A stretch of 64,000 bases of DNA from Sialis fuliginosa (GCA_961205875.1 OY540812.1:33923098-33987097); one strand, 5' to 3'; shown: positions 11,401 through 26,503, counted from the first letter of the stretch. Notes: generated from the sequence alone by a model not told the origin. A program made the numbers and translations.

Positions 11401-11753
11401 TTAAACATAAACTTAATCATAAACTTAATCATAAACTTAAACATAAACTTAATCAAAACTTTAAAGATAAACTTAATCATAATCTAAATCATAAACTTAA
11501 TCATAAACTTAATCATAAACTTAATCATAAACTTAATCATAAACTTAAACATAAACTTAAACATAAACTTAATCATAAACTTAAACATAGACTTAAACAT
11601 AAACTTAATCATAAACTTAATCATAAACTTAATCATAAACTTAATCATAAACATAAACATAAACATAAACATAAACTTAACATAAACATAAACATAAACA
11701 TAAACGTAAACATAAACATAAACATAAACATAAACATAAACATAAACATAAAC
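8456..11753 (-). repeat. A-rich arm of block 3 (3298 bp)
   Basis: One of the two longest A-rich arms, and the same length as the block 5 arm. It contains repeated subunits of about 310 bp (AAACTTCAACCTAAAC followed by CATAAAATAATC) near 9050-9900 and an irregular patch at about 10320-10700 where the 12-mer rhythm weakens. It ends in CATAAA runs split by CTTAACATAAAC and one CGTAAAC unit. Confidence 0.88.
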
Positions 11754-12016
11754 AACACATTTCGTCTCAATTCGATTTTGCATTGAAAAATAATTATATA
11801 AAATCTTCCTCAAGACAGATTAGATACAAATCGACTCGATTAGTATTAATTCGGTGTATTTTGTATTTATTCGTTAATAGTTGTCTTGATTCGTTTCAAA
11901 CAGTCTATTTTAACCAGTTTTTTATATCAATTCGAAAAGAGTCAGCGCTAATCAGAAATTAAGAGTCAAAATGTCTAGATTTGACTTAATTTGATGTTAT
12001 TTAAGTGATATGATGC
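11754..12016 (+). repeat. Core 4 (type I)
   Basis: A complete 263-bp core with GCATTGAA, CGATTAG (breaks the 23-bp inverted repeat by one base), AACCAG, GAGTCAGCGC and GTTATTTAAGTG. Cores 6 and 8 read the same. Confidence 0.92.
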
Positions 12017-14191
12017 ATGTTTATGTTTAAGATTATGTTTATGTTTATGTTTATGTTTATGTTTATGTTTATGTTTATGTTTATGTTTATGTTTATGTTT
12101 ATGTTTATGTTTATGTTTATGTTTATGTTTATGTTTATGTTTATGTTTATGTTTATGTTTATGTTTATGTTTATGTTTATGTTTATGTTTATGTTTATGT
12201 TTATGTTTATGTTTATGTTTATGTTTATGTTTATGTTTATGTTTATGTTTATGTTTATGTTTATGTTTATGTTTATGTTTATGTTTATGTTTATGTTTAT
12301 GTTTATGTTTATGTTTATGTTTATGTTTATGTTTATGTTTATGTTTATGTTTATGTTTATGTTTATGTTTATGTTTATGTTTATGTTTATGTTTATGTTT
12401 AAGTTTATGATTATGTTTATGTTTAAGCTTATGTTTAAAATTATTATTTGAGTTTATGTGTATGTTTTTTTTTATGTTTTTGTTTATGTTTATGTTTATG
12501 TTTATGTTTATGTTTATGTTTATGTTTATGTTTGTGTTTGTGTTTATGTTTATGTTTATGTTTATGTTTATGTTTATGTTTATGTTTATGTTTATGTTTA
12601 TGTTTATGTTTAAGTTCATGTTTATGTTTAAGTTTATGTTTATGTTTATGTTTATGTTTATGTTTATGTTTATGTTTATGTTTATGTTTATGTTTATGTT
12701 TATGTTTATGTTTATGTTTATGTTTATGTTTATGTTTATGTTTATGTTTATGTTTATGTTTATGTTTATGTTTATGTTTATGTTTATGTTTATGTTTTAA
12801 TTTATGTTTATGTTTATGTTTATGTTTATGTTTATGTTTATGTTTATGTTTATGTTTATGTTTATGTTTATGTTTATGTTTATGATTATGTTTATGTTTA
12901 TGTTTATGTTTATGTTTATGTTTATGTTTAAGTTCATGTTTATGTTTAAATTTATGATTATGTTTATGTTTATGTTTATGTTTATGTTTATGTTTATGTT
13001 TATGTTTATGTTTATGTTTATGTTTATGTTTATGTTTATGTTTAAGTTTGTGTTTATGTTTATGTTTATGTTTATGTTTATGTTTAAGTTTATGTTAATG
13101 TTTATGTTTATGTTTATGTTTATGTTTATAGTTATGTTTATGTTTATGTTTAAGTTTATGTTTATGTATATGTTTATGTTTATGTTTATGTTTATGTTAA
13201 AGTTTATGTTTATGTTAATGTTTATGTTTATGTTTATGTTTATGTTTATGTTTATGTTTATGTTTAAATTTATATTTAAGTTTATGTTTATGTTTATGTT
13301 TATGTTTATGTTTATGTTTATGTTTATGTTTATGTTTATGTTTATGTTTATGTTTTAATTTATGTTTATGTTTATGTTTATGTTTATGTTTATGTTTATG
13401 TTTATGTTTATGTTTATGTTTATGTTTATGATTATGTTTATGTTTATGTTTATGTTTATGTTTATGTTTATGTTTAAGTTCATGTTTATGTTTAAATTTA
13501 TGATTATGTTTATGTTTATGTTTATGTTTATGTTTATGTTTATGTTTATGTTTATGTTTTAGTTTATGTTTATGTTTATGTTTATGTTTATGTTTATGTT
13601 TATGTTTATGTTTATGTTTATGTTTAAGTTTATGTTTATGTTTATGTTTATGTTTATGTTTATGTTTATGTTTATGTTTATGTTTAAGTTTATGTTTATG
13701 TTTAAGTTTATGTTTATGTTTATGTTTATGTTTATGTTTATGTTTATGTTTATGTTTATGTTTATGTTTATGTTTATGTTTATGTTTATGTTTATGTTTA
13801 AGTTTGTGTTTATGTTTATGTTTATGTTTATGTTTATGTTTATGTTTAAGTTTATGTTTATGTTTATGTTTATGTTTATGTTTATGTTTATAGTTATGTT
13901 TATGTTTATGTTTAAGTTTATGTTTATGTATATGTTTATGTTTATGTTTATGTTTAAGTTTATGTTTATGTTAATGTTTATGTTTATGTTTATGTTTATG
14001 TTTATGTTTATGTTTAAATTTATATTTAAGTTTATGTTTATGTTTATGTTTAAGTCTATGTTTATGTTTATGTTTTAATTTATGTTTAAGTTTATGTTTA
14101 AGTTTATGTTTTATTTATGTTTAAGTAATGTTTATGTTTATGTTCAAATTTATGTTTAAATTTATGTTAAAGTTTATGTTTAAGTTTATTT
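12017..14191 (+). repeat. T-rich arm of block 4
   Basis: A perfect hexamer run to about 12400, the AAGCTT/poly-T module at 12425, then one fused module (about 12804-13361) and one full module (13362-14078). Blocks 1 and 6 have two full modules here, so the fused one looks like a roughly 0.2-kb deletion between related units. The normal tip segment follows. Confidence 0.88.
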
Positions 14192-15750
14192 AAACATAAA
14201 CTTAATCATAAACTTAAACATAAATTTAAACTAAAATTAAAACATAAACTTAATTATAAATTAAAACATAAACTTAAACATAAACTTAATCATAAACTTA
14301 ATCATAAACTTAATAATAAACTTAAACATAAACTTAATCATAAACTTAAAGATAAACTTAATCATAATCTAAATCATAAACTTAATCATAAACTTAATTA
14401 TAAACTTAATCATAAACTTAATCATAATCATAAATTTAATCATAAACTTAAACATAAACTTAAACCTAAACTTAATCATAAACTTAATCATAAACTAAAT
14501 CATAAACTTAAACATAAACTTAATCATAAAATTAATCATAAACTTAATCATAAACTTAAACATAAACTTTATCATAAACTTAAACATAAATTAAAACATA
14601 AACATAAACTTAAACATAAACTTAATCATAAACTTAAACATAAACTTAATCATATAAACATAAACTTAAACATAAACTTAAACATAAACTTAAACATAAA
14701 CTTAAACATAAACTTAATCATATACTTAATCATAAACTTAAACATATACTTAATCATAAACTTAAAGATAAACTTAATCATAAACTTAATCATAAAATTA
14801 AACATAAACTTAATCATAAACTTAATCATAAACTTAAACATAAACTTAATCATAAAATTAAAGATAAACTTAATCATAATCTAAATCATAAACTTAATCA
14901 TAAACTTAATCATAAACTTAATCATAAACTTAATCATAAACTTAATTATAAACTTAATCATAAACTTAATCATAAACATAATCATAAACTTAATCATAAA
15001 TTTAATCATAAACTTAAACATAAACTTCAACCTAAACTTAATCATAAACTTAATCATAAACTTAATCATAAACTTAAACATAAATTTAATCATAAAATTA
15101 ATCATAAACTTAATCATAAACTTAAACATAAACTTAATCATAAACCTAAACATAAACTTAAACATAAACTTAATCATAAACTTAATCATAAACTTAAACA
15201 TAAACTTAATCATAAACTTAAAGATAAACTTAATCATAAACTTAATCATAAAATTAAACATAAACTTAATCATAAACTTAAAGATAAACTTAATCATAAT
15301 CTAAATCATAAAATTAAACATAAACTTAATCATAAACATAAAGATAAACTTAATCATAAACATAATCATAAACTTAATCATAAACTTAAACATAAACTTA
15401 AAGATAAACTTAATCATAAACTTAATCATAAAATTAAACATAAACTTAATCATAAACTTAATCATAAACTTAAACATAAACTTAATCATAACTTTAAAGA
15501 TAAATTTAATCATAAACTTAAACATAAACTTAAACATAAACTTAATCATAAACTTAAACATAGACTTAAACATAAACTTAATCATAAACTTAATCATAAA
15601 CTTAAACATAAACATAAACATAAACATAAACATAAACATAAACATAAACATAAACATAAACATAAACATAAACATAAACATAAACATAAACATAAACATA
15701 AACATAAACATAAACATAAACATAAACTTAACGTAAACATAAACATAAAC
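14192..15750 (-). repeat. A-rich arm of block 4
   Basis: A 12-mer array matching block 6 at an offset of 8698 bp over most of its length, and block 1 at about 11.4 kb. It ends in a pure CATAAA run (about 15602-15725) and CTTAACGTAAAC before core 5. Confidence 0.88.
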
Positions 15751-16013
15751 AACACATTTCGTCTCAATTCGATTTTGCATAGAAAAATAATTATATAAAA
15801 TCTTCCTCAAGACAGATTAGATACAAATCGACTCGATTTGTATTAATTCGGTGTATTTTGTATTTATTCGTTAACAGTTGTCTTGATTCGTTTCAAACAG
15901 TCTATTTTATTCAGTTTTTTATATCAATTCGAAAAGTTTCAGTGCTAATCAGAAATTAAGAGTCAAAATGTCTAGATTTGACTTAATTTGATGTTATTTG
16001 AGTGATATGATGC
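15751..16013 (+). repeat. Core 5 (type II)
   Basis: A complete 263-bp core with the same type II marks as cores 2 and 7 (TTAACAG, TTATTCAG, TTTCAGTGC). Confidence 0.92.
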
Positions 16014-16931
16014 ATGTTTATGTTTAAGATTATGTTTATGTTTATGTTTATGTTTATGTTTATGTTTATGTTTATGTTTATGTTTATGTTTATGTTTATG
16101 TTTATGTTTATGTTTATGTTTATGTTTATGTTTATGTTTATGTTTATGTTTATGTTTATGTTTATGTTTATGTTTATGTTTATGTTTATGTTTATGTTTA
16201 TGTTTATGTTTATGTTTATGTTTATGTTTATGTTTATGTTTATGTTTATATTTATGTTTATGTTTATGTTTATGTTTATGTTTATGTTTATGTTTATGTT
16301 TATGTTTAGGTTTATGTTTATGTTTATGTTTATGTTTTAATTTATGTTTAAGTTTATGATTATGTTTATGTTTAAGCTTATGTTTAAAATTATTATTTGA
16401 GTTTATGTGTATGTTTTTTTTTATGTTTATGTTTATGTTTATGTTTATGTTTATGTTTATGTTTATGTTTATGTTTATGTTTATGTTTATGTTTATGTTT
16501 ATGTTTATGTTTATGTTTATGTTTATGTTTATGTTTTAATTTATGTTTAAGTTTATGATTATGTTTATGTTTAAGCTTATGTTTAAAATTATTATTTGAG
16601 TTTATGTGTATGTTTTTTTTTATGTTTTTGTTTATGTTTATGTTTATGTTTATGTTTATGTTTAAGTTTATGTTTATGTTTATGTTTATGTTTATGTTAA
16701 TGTTTATGTTAATGTTTATGTTTATGTTTATGTTTATGTTTAAGTTTATGTTTATGTATATGTTTATGTTTATGTTTATGTTTAAGTTTATGTTTATGTT
16801 AATGTTTATGTTTATGTTTAAGTTTATGTTTATGTTTAAATTTATATTTAAGTTTATGTTTATGTTTATGTTTAAGTCTATGTTTATGTTTATGTTTTAA
16901 TTTATGTTAAAGTTTATGTTTAAGTTTATTT
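16014..16931 (+). repeat. T-rich arm of block 5
   Basis: A 918-bp arm carrying two AAGCTT/poly-T modules 199 bp apart (16374 and 16573), one TTTAGG unit at about 16306, and the tip segment. The same pair recurs in block 7 (25072 and 25271). After about 16750 the arm switches to a short ending like block 3, whereas block 7 continues into longer modules. Confidence 0.88.
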
Positions 16932-19900
16932 AAACATAAACTTAATCATAAACTTAAACATAAATTTAAACATAAATTAAAACATAAACTTAATTATAAA
17001 TTAAAACATAAACTTAAACATAAACTTAATCATAAACTTAAAGATAAACTTAATCATAATCTAAATCATAAACTTAATCATAAACTTAATTATAAACTTA
17101 ATCATAAACTTAATCATAAACTTAATCATAAACTTAATCATAAATTTAATCATAAACTTATTCATAAAATTAATCATAAACTTAATCATAAACTTAAACA
17201 TAAACTTTATCATAAACTTAAACATAAATTAAAACATAAACATAAACTTAAACATAAACTTAATCATAAACTTAAACATAAACTTAATCATATAAACATA
17301 AACTTAAACATAAACTTAAACATAAACTTAAACATAAACTTAATCATAAACTTAATCATAAACTTAAACATAAACTTAATCATAAACTTAAAGATAAACT
17401 TAATCATAAACTTAATCATAAAATTAAACATAAACATTATCATAAACTTAATCATAAACTTAAACATAAACTTAATCATAAAATTAAAGATAAACTTAAT
17501 CATAATCTAAATCATAATCATAAACTTAAACATAAACTTCAACCTAAACTTAATCATAAACTTAATCATAAACTTAATCATAAACTTAAACATAAACTTA
17601 ATAATAAACTTAAACATAAACTTAATCATAAACTTAAAGATAAACTCAATCATAATCTAAATCATAAACTTAAACAAAAACTTCAACCTAAACTTAATCA
17701 TAAACTTAATCATAAACTTAATCATAAACTTAAACATAAACTTAATCATAAAATAATCATAAACTTAATCATAAACTTTAACATAAACTTAATCATAAAC
17801 CTAAACATAAACTTAAACATAAACTTAAACATAAACTTAAACATAAACTTAATCATAAACTTAATCATAAACTTAAACATAAACTTAAACATAAACTTAA
17901 TCATAAACTTAATAATAAACTTAAACATAAACTTAATCATAAACTTAAAGATAAACTCAATCATAATCTAAATCATAAACTTAAACATAAACTTCAACCT
18001 AAACTTAATCATAAACTTAATCATAAACTTAATCATAAACTTAAACATAAACTTAATCATAAAATAATCATAAACTTAATCATAAACTTTAACAATAACT
18101 TAATCATAAACCTAAACATAAACTTAAACATAAACTTAAACATAAACTTAAACATAAACTTAATAATAAACTTAAACATAAACTTAATCATAAACTTAAA
18201 GATAAACTCAATCATAATCTAAATCATAAACTTAAACATAAACTTCAACCTAAACTTAATCATAAACTTAATCATAAACTTAATCATAAACTTAAACATA
18301 AACTTAATCATAAAATAATCATAAACTTAATCATAAACTTTAACATAAACTTAATCATAAACCTAAACATAAACTTAAACATAAACTTAAACATAAACTT
18401 AAACATAAACTTAATCATAAACTTAATCATAAACTTAAACATAAACTTAATCATAAATTTAAAGATAAACTTAATCATAAACTTAATCATAAAATTAAAC
18501 ATAAACTTAATCATAAACTTAAAGATAAACTTAATCATAATCTAAATCATAAAATTAATTATAAACTTAATCATAAACTTAAACATAAACTTTATCATAA
18601 ACTTAAACATAAATTAAAACATAAACATAAACTTAAAAATAAACTTAATCATAAACTTAAACATAAACTTAATCATAAACCCAAACATAAACTTAAACAT
18701 AAACTTAAACATAAATTTAAACATAAATTAAAACATAAACTTAATTATAAATTAAAACATAAACTTGAACATAAATTTAAAAAAAAACTTAAACATAAAC
18801 TTAATCATAAACTTAATCATAAACTTAATCATAAACTCAATCATAAACATAAACATAAATAAAAACATAAACATAAACATAAACTTAAACATAAACTTAA
18901 TCATAAACGTAATCATAAACTTAATCATAAACATAAACATTAACTTAATCATAAACTTAATCATAAACTTAAAAATAACTTAAACATAAACTTAAACATA
19001 AACTTAATCATAAACTTAAACATTAACTTAATCATAAACTTAATTATAAACTTAAAATTAAATTTAAACAAAAATTTAAACATAAATTAAAACATAAACT
19101 TAAACATAAATTTAAAGAAAATGTAAACATTAATTTAAAAAAAACTTAAACATAAACTGATCATAAACTTAATCATAAACTTAAACATAAACTTAATCAT
19201 AAAATTAATCATAAACTTAATCATAAACTTAAACATAAATTTTATCACAAACTTAAACATAAATTAAAACATTAACATAAACTTAAACATAAACTTAATC
19301 ATAAACTTAAAGATAAACTTAATCATAAACTTAATCATAAAATTAAACATAAACTTAAACATAAACTTAATCATAAACATAAACATAAACTTAATCATAA
19401 ACTTAAAGATAAACTTAATCATAAACTTAATCATAAACTTAATCATAAACTTAATCATAAACTTAATCATAAACTTAAACATAAACTTAAACATAAACTT
19501 AATCATAAACTTAATAATAAACTTAAACATAAACTTAATCATAATCTTAAAGATAAACTTAATCATAATCTAAATCATAAACTTAATCATAAATTTAATT
19601 ATAAACTTAAACATAAACTTCAACCTAAACTTAATCATAAACTTAATCATAAACATAATCATAAACTTAAACATAAACTTAATCATAAAATTAATCATAA
19701 ACTTAATCATAAACTTAAACATAAACTTTATCATAAACTTTAACATAAATTAAAACATAAACATAAACTTAAACATAAACTTAATCATAAACTTAAACAT
19801 AAACTTAATCATAAACCCAAACATAAACTTAAACATAAACTTAAACATAAACTTAAACATAAACTTAATCATAAACTTAAACATAAACTTAATCATAAAC

Positions 19901-20229
19901 TTAATCATAAACTTAAACATAAACTTAATCAAAACTTTAAAGATAAACTTAATCATAATCTAAATCATAAACTTAATCATAAACTTAATCATAAACTTAA
20001 TCATAAACTTAATCATAAACTTAAACATAAACTTAAACATAAACTTAATCATAAACTTAAACATAGACTTAAACATAAACTTAATCATAAACTTAATCAT
20101 AAACTTAATCATAAACTTAATCATAAACATAAACATAAACATAAACATAAACTTAACATAAACATAAACATAAACATAAACGTAAACATAAACATAAACA
20201 TAAACATAAACATAAACATAAACATAAAC
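16932..20229 (-). repeat. A-rich arm of block 5 (3298 bp)
   Basis: Homologous to the block 3 arm at offset 8476. Internal offsets change to 8482 (by 17746), 8416 (by 18308) and back to 8476 (by 19264), so small indels of about +6, -66 and +60 bp cancel out. The extra stretch near 19110-19170 contains AGAAAATGTAAACATTAA, the least repeat-like sequence of any A-rich arm. Confidence 0.88.
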
Positions 20230-20492
20230 AACACATTTCGTCTCAATTCGATTTTGCATTGAAAAATAATTATATAAAATCTTCCTCAAGACAGATTAGA
20301 TACAAATCGACTCGATTAGTATTAATTCGGTGTATTTTGTATTTATTCGTTAATAGTTGTCTTGATTCGTTTCAAACAGTCTATTTTAACCAGTTTTTTA
20401 TATCAATTCGAAAAGAGTCAGCGCTAATCAGAAATTAAGAGTCAAAATGTCTAGATTTGACTTAATTTGATGTTATTTAAGTGATATGATGC
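20230..20492 (+). repeat. Core 6 (type I)
   Basis: A complete 263-bp core, same as core 4 as read, and exactly 8476 bp downstream of it. Confidence 0.92.
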
Positions 20493-22871
20493 ATGTTTAT
20501 GTTTAAGATTATGTTTATGTTTATGTTTATGTTTATGTTTATGTTTATGTTTATGTTTATGTTTATGTTTATGTTTATGTTTATGTTTATGTTTATGTTT
20601 ATGTTTATGTTTATGTTTATGTTTATGTTTATGTTTATGTTTATGTTTATGTTTATGTTTATGTTTATGTTTATGTTTATGTTTATGTTTATGTTTATGT
20701 TTATGTTTATGTTTATGTTTATGTTTATGTTTATGTTTATGTTTATGTTTATGTTTATGTTTATGTTTATGTTTATGTTTATGTTTATGTTTATGTTTAT
20801 GTTTATGTTTATGTTTATGTTTATGTTTATGTTTATGTTTATGTTTATGTTTATGTTTATGTTTATGTTTATGTTTATGTTTAAGTTTATGATTATGTTT
20901 ATGTTTAAGCTTATGTTTAAAATTATTATTTGAGTTTATGTGTATGTTTTTTTTTATGTTTTTGTTTATGTTTATGTTTATGTTTATGTTTATGTTTATG
21001 TTTATGTTTATGTTTGTGTTTGTGTTTATGTTTATGTTTATGTTTATGTTTATGTTTATGTTTATGTTTATGTTTATGTTTATGTTTATGTTTAAGTTCA
21101 TGTTTATGTTTAAGTTTATGTTTATGTTTATGTTTATGTTTATGTTTATGTTTATGTTTATGTTTATGTTTATGTTTATGTTTATGTTTATGTTTATGTT
21201 TATGTTTATGTTTATGTTTATGTTTATGTTTATGTTTATGTTTATGTTTATGTTTATGTTTATGTTTATGTTTTAATTTATGTTTATGTTTATGTTTATG
21301 TTTATGTTTATGTTTATGTTTATGTTTATGTTTATGTTTATGTTTATGTTTATGTTTATGATTATGTTTATGTTTATGTTTATGTTTATGTTTATGTTTA
21401 TGTTTAAGTTCATGTTTATGTTTAAATTTATGATTATGTTTATGTTTATGTTTATGTTTATGTTTATGTTTATGTTTATGTTTTAGTTTATGTTTATGTT
21501 TATGTTTATGTTTATGTTTATGTTTATGTTTATGTTTATGTTTATGTTTATGTTTAAGTTTATGTTTATGTTTATGTTTATGTTTATGTTTATGTTTATG
21601 TTTATGTTTATGTTTAAGTTTATGTTTATGTTTAAGTTTATGTTTATGTTTATGTTTATGTTTATGTTTATGTTTATGTTTATGTTTATGTTTATGTTTA
21701 TGTTTATGTTTATGTTTATGTTTAAGTTTGTGTTTATGTTTATGTTTATGTTTATGTTTATGTTTAAGTTTATGTTAATGTTTATGTTTATGTTTATGTT
21801 TATGTTTATAGTTATGTTTATGTTTATGTTTAAGTTTATGTTTATGTATATGTTTATGTTTATGTTTATGTTTATGTTAAAGTTTATGTTTATGTTAATG
21901 TTTATGTTTATGTTTATGTTTATGTTTATGTTTATGTTTATGTTTAAATTTATATTTAAGTTTATGTTTATGTTTATGTTTATGTTTATGTTTATGTTTA
22001 TGTTTATGTTTATGTTTATGTTTATGTTTATGTTTTAATTTATGTTTATGTTTATGTTTATGTTTATGTTTATGTTTATGTTTATGTTTATGTTTATGTT
22101 TATGTTTATGATTATGTTTATGTTTATGTTTATGTTTATGTTTATGTTTATGTTTAAGTTCATGTTTATGTTTAAATTTATGATTATGTTTATGTTTATG
22201 TTTATGTTTATGTTTATGTTTATGTTTATGTTTATGTTTTAGTTTATGTTTATGTTTATGTTTATGTTTATGTTTATGTTTATGTTTATGTTTATGTTTA
22301 TGTTTAAGTTTATGTTTATGTTTATGTTTATGTTTATGTTTATGTTTATGTTTATGTTTATGTTTAAGTTTATGTTTATGTTTAAGTTTATGTTTATGTT
22401 TATGTTTATGTTTATGTTTATGTTTATGTTTATGTTTATGTTTATGTTTATGTTTATGTTTATGTTTATGTTTATGTTTAAGTTTGTGTTTATGTTTATG
22501 TTTATGTTTATGTTTATGTTTATGTTTAAGTTTATGTTTATGTTTATGTTTATGTTTATGTTTATGTTTATAGTTATGTTTATGTTTATGTTTAAGTTTA
22601 TGTTTATGTATATGTTTATGTTTATGTTTATGTTTAAGTTTATGTTTATGTTAATGTTTATGTTTATGTTTATGTTTATGTTTATGTTTATGTTTAAATT
22701 TATATTTAAGTTTATGTTTATGTTTATGTTTAAGTCTATGTTTATGTTTATGTTTTAATTTATGTTTAAGTTTATGTTTAAGTTTATGTTTTATTTATGT
22801 TTAAGTAATGTTTATGTTTATGTTCAAATTTATGTTTAAATTTATGTTAAAGTTTATGTTTAAGTTTATTT
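20493..22871 (+). repeat. T-rich arm of block 6
   Basis: A perfect hexamer run to about 20880, the AAGCTT/poly-T module at 20907, two full AAGTTCATG modules (21280-22041 and 22042-22758) and the tip segment. Its plan matches block 1 more closely than the shorter block 4 arm. Confidence 0.88.
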
Positions 22872-24448
22872 AAACATAAACTTAATCATAAACTTAAACA
22901 TAAATTTAAACTAAAATTAAAACATAAACTTAATTATAAATTAAAACATAAACTTAAACATAAACTTAATCATAAACTTAATCATAAACTTAATAATAAA
23001 CTTAAACATAAACTTAATCATAAACTTAAAGATAAACTTAATCATAATCTAAATCATAAACTTAATCATAAACTTAATTATAAACTTAATCATAAACTTA
23101 ATCATAAACTTAATCATAAACTTAATCATAAATTTAATCATAAACTTAAACATAAACTTAAACCTAAACTTAATCATAAACTTAATCATAAACTAAATCA
23201 TAAACTTAAACATAAACTTAATCATAAAATTAATCATAAACTTAATCATAAACTTAAACATAAACTTTATCATAAACTTAAACATAAATTAAAACATAAA
23301 CATAAACTTAAACATAAACTTAATCATAAACTTAAACATAAACTTAATCATATAAACATAAACTTAAACATAAACTTAAACATAAACTTAAACATAAACT
23401 TAAACATAAACTTAATCATATACTTAATCATAAACTTAAACATATACTTAATCATAAACTTAAAGATAAACTTAATCATAAACTTAATCATAAAATTAAA
23501 CATAAACTTAATCATAAACTTAATCATAAACTTAAACATAAACTTAATCATAAAATTAAAGATAAACTTAATCATAATCTAAATCATAAACTTAATCATA
23601 AACTTAATCATAAACTTAATCATAAACTTAATCATAAACTTAATTATAAACTTAATCATAAACTTAATCATAAACATAATCATAAACTTAATCATAAATT
23701 TAATCATAAACTTAAACATAAACTTCAACCTAAACTTAATCATAAACTTAATCATAAACTTAATCATAAACTTAAACATAAATTTAATCATAAAATTAAT
23801 CATAAACTTAATCATAAACTTAAACATAAACTTAATCATAAACCTAAACATAAACTTAAACATAAACTTAATCATAAACTTAATCATAAACTTAAACATA
23901 AACTTAATCATAAACTTAAAGATAAACTTAATCATAAACTTAATCATAAAATTAAACATAAACTTAATCATAAACTTAAAGATAAACTTAATCATAATCT
24001 AAATCATAAAATTAAACATAAACTTAATCATAAACATAAAGATAAACTTAATCATAAACATAATCATAAACTTAATCATAAACTTAAACATAAACTTAAA
24101 GATAAACTTAATCATAAACTTAATCATAAAATTAAACATAAACTTAATCATAAACTTAATCATAAACTTAAACATAAACTTAATCATAACTTTAAAGATA
24201 AATTTAATCATAAACTTAAACATAAACTTAAACATAAACTTAATCATAAACTTAAACATAGACTTAAACATAAACTTAATCATAAACTTAATCATAAACT
24301 TAAACATAAACATAAACATAAACATAAACATAAACATAAACATAAACATAAACATAAACATAAACATAAACATAAACATAAACATAAACATAAACATAAA
24401 CATAAACATAAACATAAACATAAACTTAACGTAAACATAAACATAAAC
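22872..24448 (-). repeat. A-rich arm of block 6
   Basis: A 12-mer array matching block 4 at offset 8698, with an 18-bp length difference close to the tip. It ends in a pure CATAAA run (about 24302-24423) before core 7. Confidence 0.88.
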
Positions 24449-24711
24449 AACACATTTCGTCTCAATTCGATTTTGCATAGAAAAATAATTATATAAAATC
24501 TTCCTCAAGACAGATTAGATACAAATCGACTCGATTTGTATTAATTCGGTGTATTTTGTATTTATTCGTTAACAGTTGTCTTGATTCGTTTCAAACAGTC
24601 TATTTTATTCAGTTTTTTATATCAATTCGAAAAGTTTCAGTGCTAATCAGAAATTAAGAGTCAAAATGTCTAGATTTGACTTAATTTGATGTTATTTGAG
24701 TGATATGATGC
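24449..24711 (+). repeat. Core 7 (type II)
   Basis: A complete 263-bp core with type II marks, 8698 bp downstream of core 5. Confidence 0.92.
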
Positions 24712-26503
24712 ATGTTTATGTTTAAGATTATGTTTATGTTTATGTTTATGTTTATGTTTATGTTTATGTTTATGTTTATGTTTATGTTTATGTTTATGTT
24801 TATGTTTATGTTTATGTTTATGTTTATGTTTATGTTTATGTTTATGTTTATGTTTATGTTTATGTTTATGTTTATGTTTATGTTTATGTTTATGTTTATG
24901 TTTATGTTTATGTTTATGTTTATGTTTATGTTTATGTTTATGTTTATATTTATGTTTATGTTTATGTTTATGTTTATGTTTATGTTTATGTTTATGTTTA
25001 TGTTTAGGTTTATGTTTATGTTTATGTTTATGTTTTAATTTATGTTTAAGTTTATGATTATGTTTATGTTTAAGCTTATGTTTAAAATTATTATTTGAGT
25101 TTATGTGTATGTTTTTTTTTATGTTTATGTTTATGTTTATGTTTATGTTTATGTTTATGTTTATGTTTATGTTTATGTTTATGTTTATGTTTATGTTTAT
25201 GTTTATGTTTATGTTTATGTTTATGTTTATGTTTTAATTTATGTTTAAGTTTATGATTATGTTTATGTTTAAGCTTATGTTTAAAATTATTATTTGAGTT
25301 TATGTGTATGTTTTTTTTTATGTTTTTGTTTATGTTTATGTTTATGTTTATGTTTATGTTTAAGTTTATGTTTATGTTTATGTTTATGTTTATGTTAATG
25401 TTTATGTTAATGTTTATGTTTATGTTTATGTTTATGTTTATGTTTATGTTTATGTTTATGTTTATGTTTATGTTTATGTTTTAATTTATGTTTATGTTTA
25501 TGTTTATGTTTATGTTTATGTTTATGTTTATGTTTATGTTTATGTTTATGATTATGTTTATGTTTATGTTTATGTTTATGTTTAAGTATATGTTTATGTT
25601 TATGTTCAGGTTTATGTTAATGTTTATGTTTATGTTTATGTTTATGTTTATGTTTATGTTTATGTTTTAATTTATGTTTATGTTTATGTTTATGTTTATG
25701 TTTATGTTTATGTTTATGTTTATGTTTATGTTTATAATTATGTTTATGTTTATGTTTATGTTTATGTTTATGTTTAAGTTCATGTTTATGTTTAAGTTTA
25801 TGATTATGTTTATGTTTATGTTTATGTTTATGTTTATGTTTATGTTTATGTTTATGTTTATGTTTTAGTTTATGTTTATGTTTATGTTTATGTTTATGTT
25901 TATGTTTGTGTTTATGTTTATGTTTATGTTTAAGTTTATGTTTATGTTTATGTTTATGTTTATGTTTATGTTTATGTTTAAGTTTATGTTTATGTTTAAG
26001 TTTATGTTTATGTTTATGTTTATGTTTATGTTTATGTTTATGTTTATGTTTATGTTTATGTTTATGTTTATGTTTATGTTTATGTTTGTGTTTATGTTTA
26101 TGTTTATGTTTATGTTTATGTTTATGTTTATGTTTATGTTTAAGTTTATGTTTATGTTTATGTTTATGTTTATGTTTATAGTTATGTTTATGTTTATGTT
26201 TAAGTTTATGTTTATGTATATGTTTATGTTTATGTTTATGTTTAAGTTTATGTTTATGTTAATGTTTATGTTTATGTTTATGTTTATGTTTATGTTTATG
26301 TTTATGTTTATGTTTATGTTTATGTTTATGTTTAAATTTATATTTAAGTTTATGTTTATGTTTATGTTTATGTTTAAGTCTATGTTTATGTTTATGTTTT
26401 AATTTATGTTTAAGTTTATGTTTTATTTATGTTTAAGTAATGTTTATGTTTATGTTCAAATTTATGTTTAAATTTATGTTAAAGTTTATGTTTAAGTTTA
26501 TTT
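24712..26503 (+). repeat. T-rich arm of block 7
   Basis: It starts like block 5 (two AAGCTT/poly-T modules at 25072 and 25271, one TTTAGG at about 25004). It then carries extra modules at about 25488, 25674 and 25872-26402 like those of blocks 1 and 6. The first of these has an AAGTATATG and GTTCAGGTTTATG variant not seen elsewhere. Confidence 0.87.

Noticed and set aside
16302..16325. Telomere repeat, from TTTAGG units in blocks 5, 7, 10 and 13
   Set aside because: TTTAGG appears only as single variant units next to TTTTAATTTATG and never in tandem.
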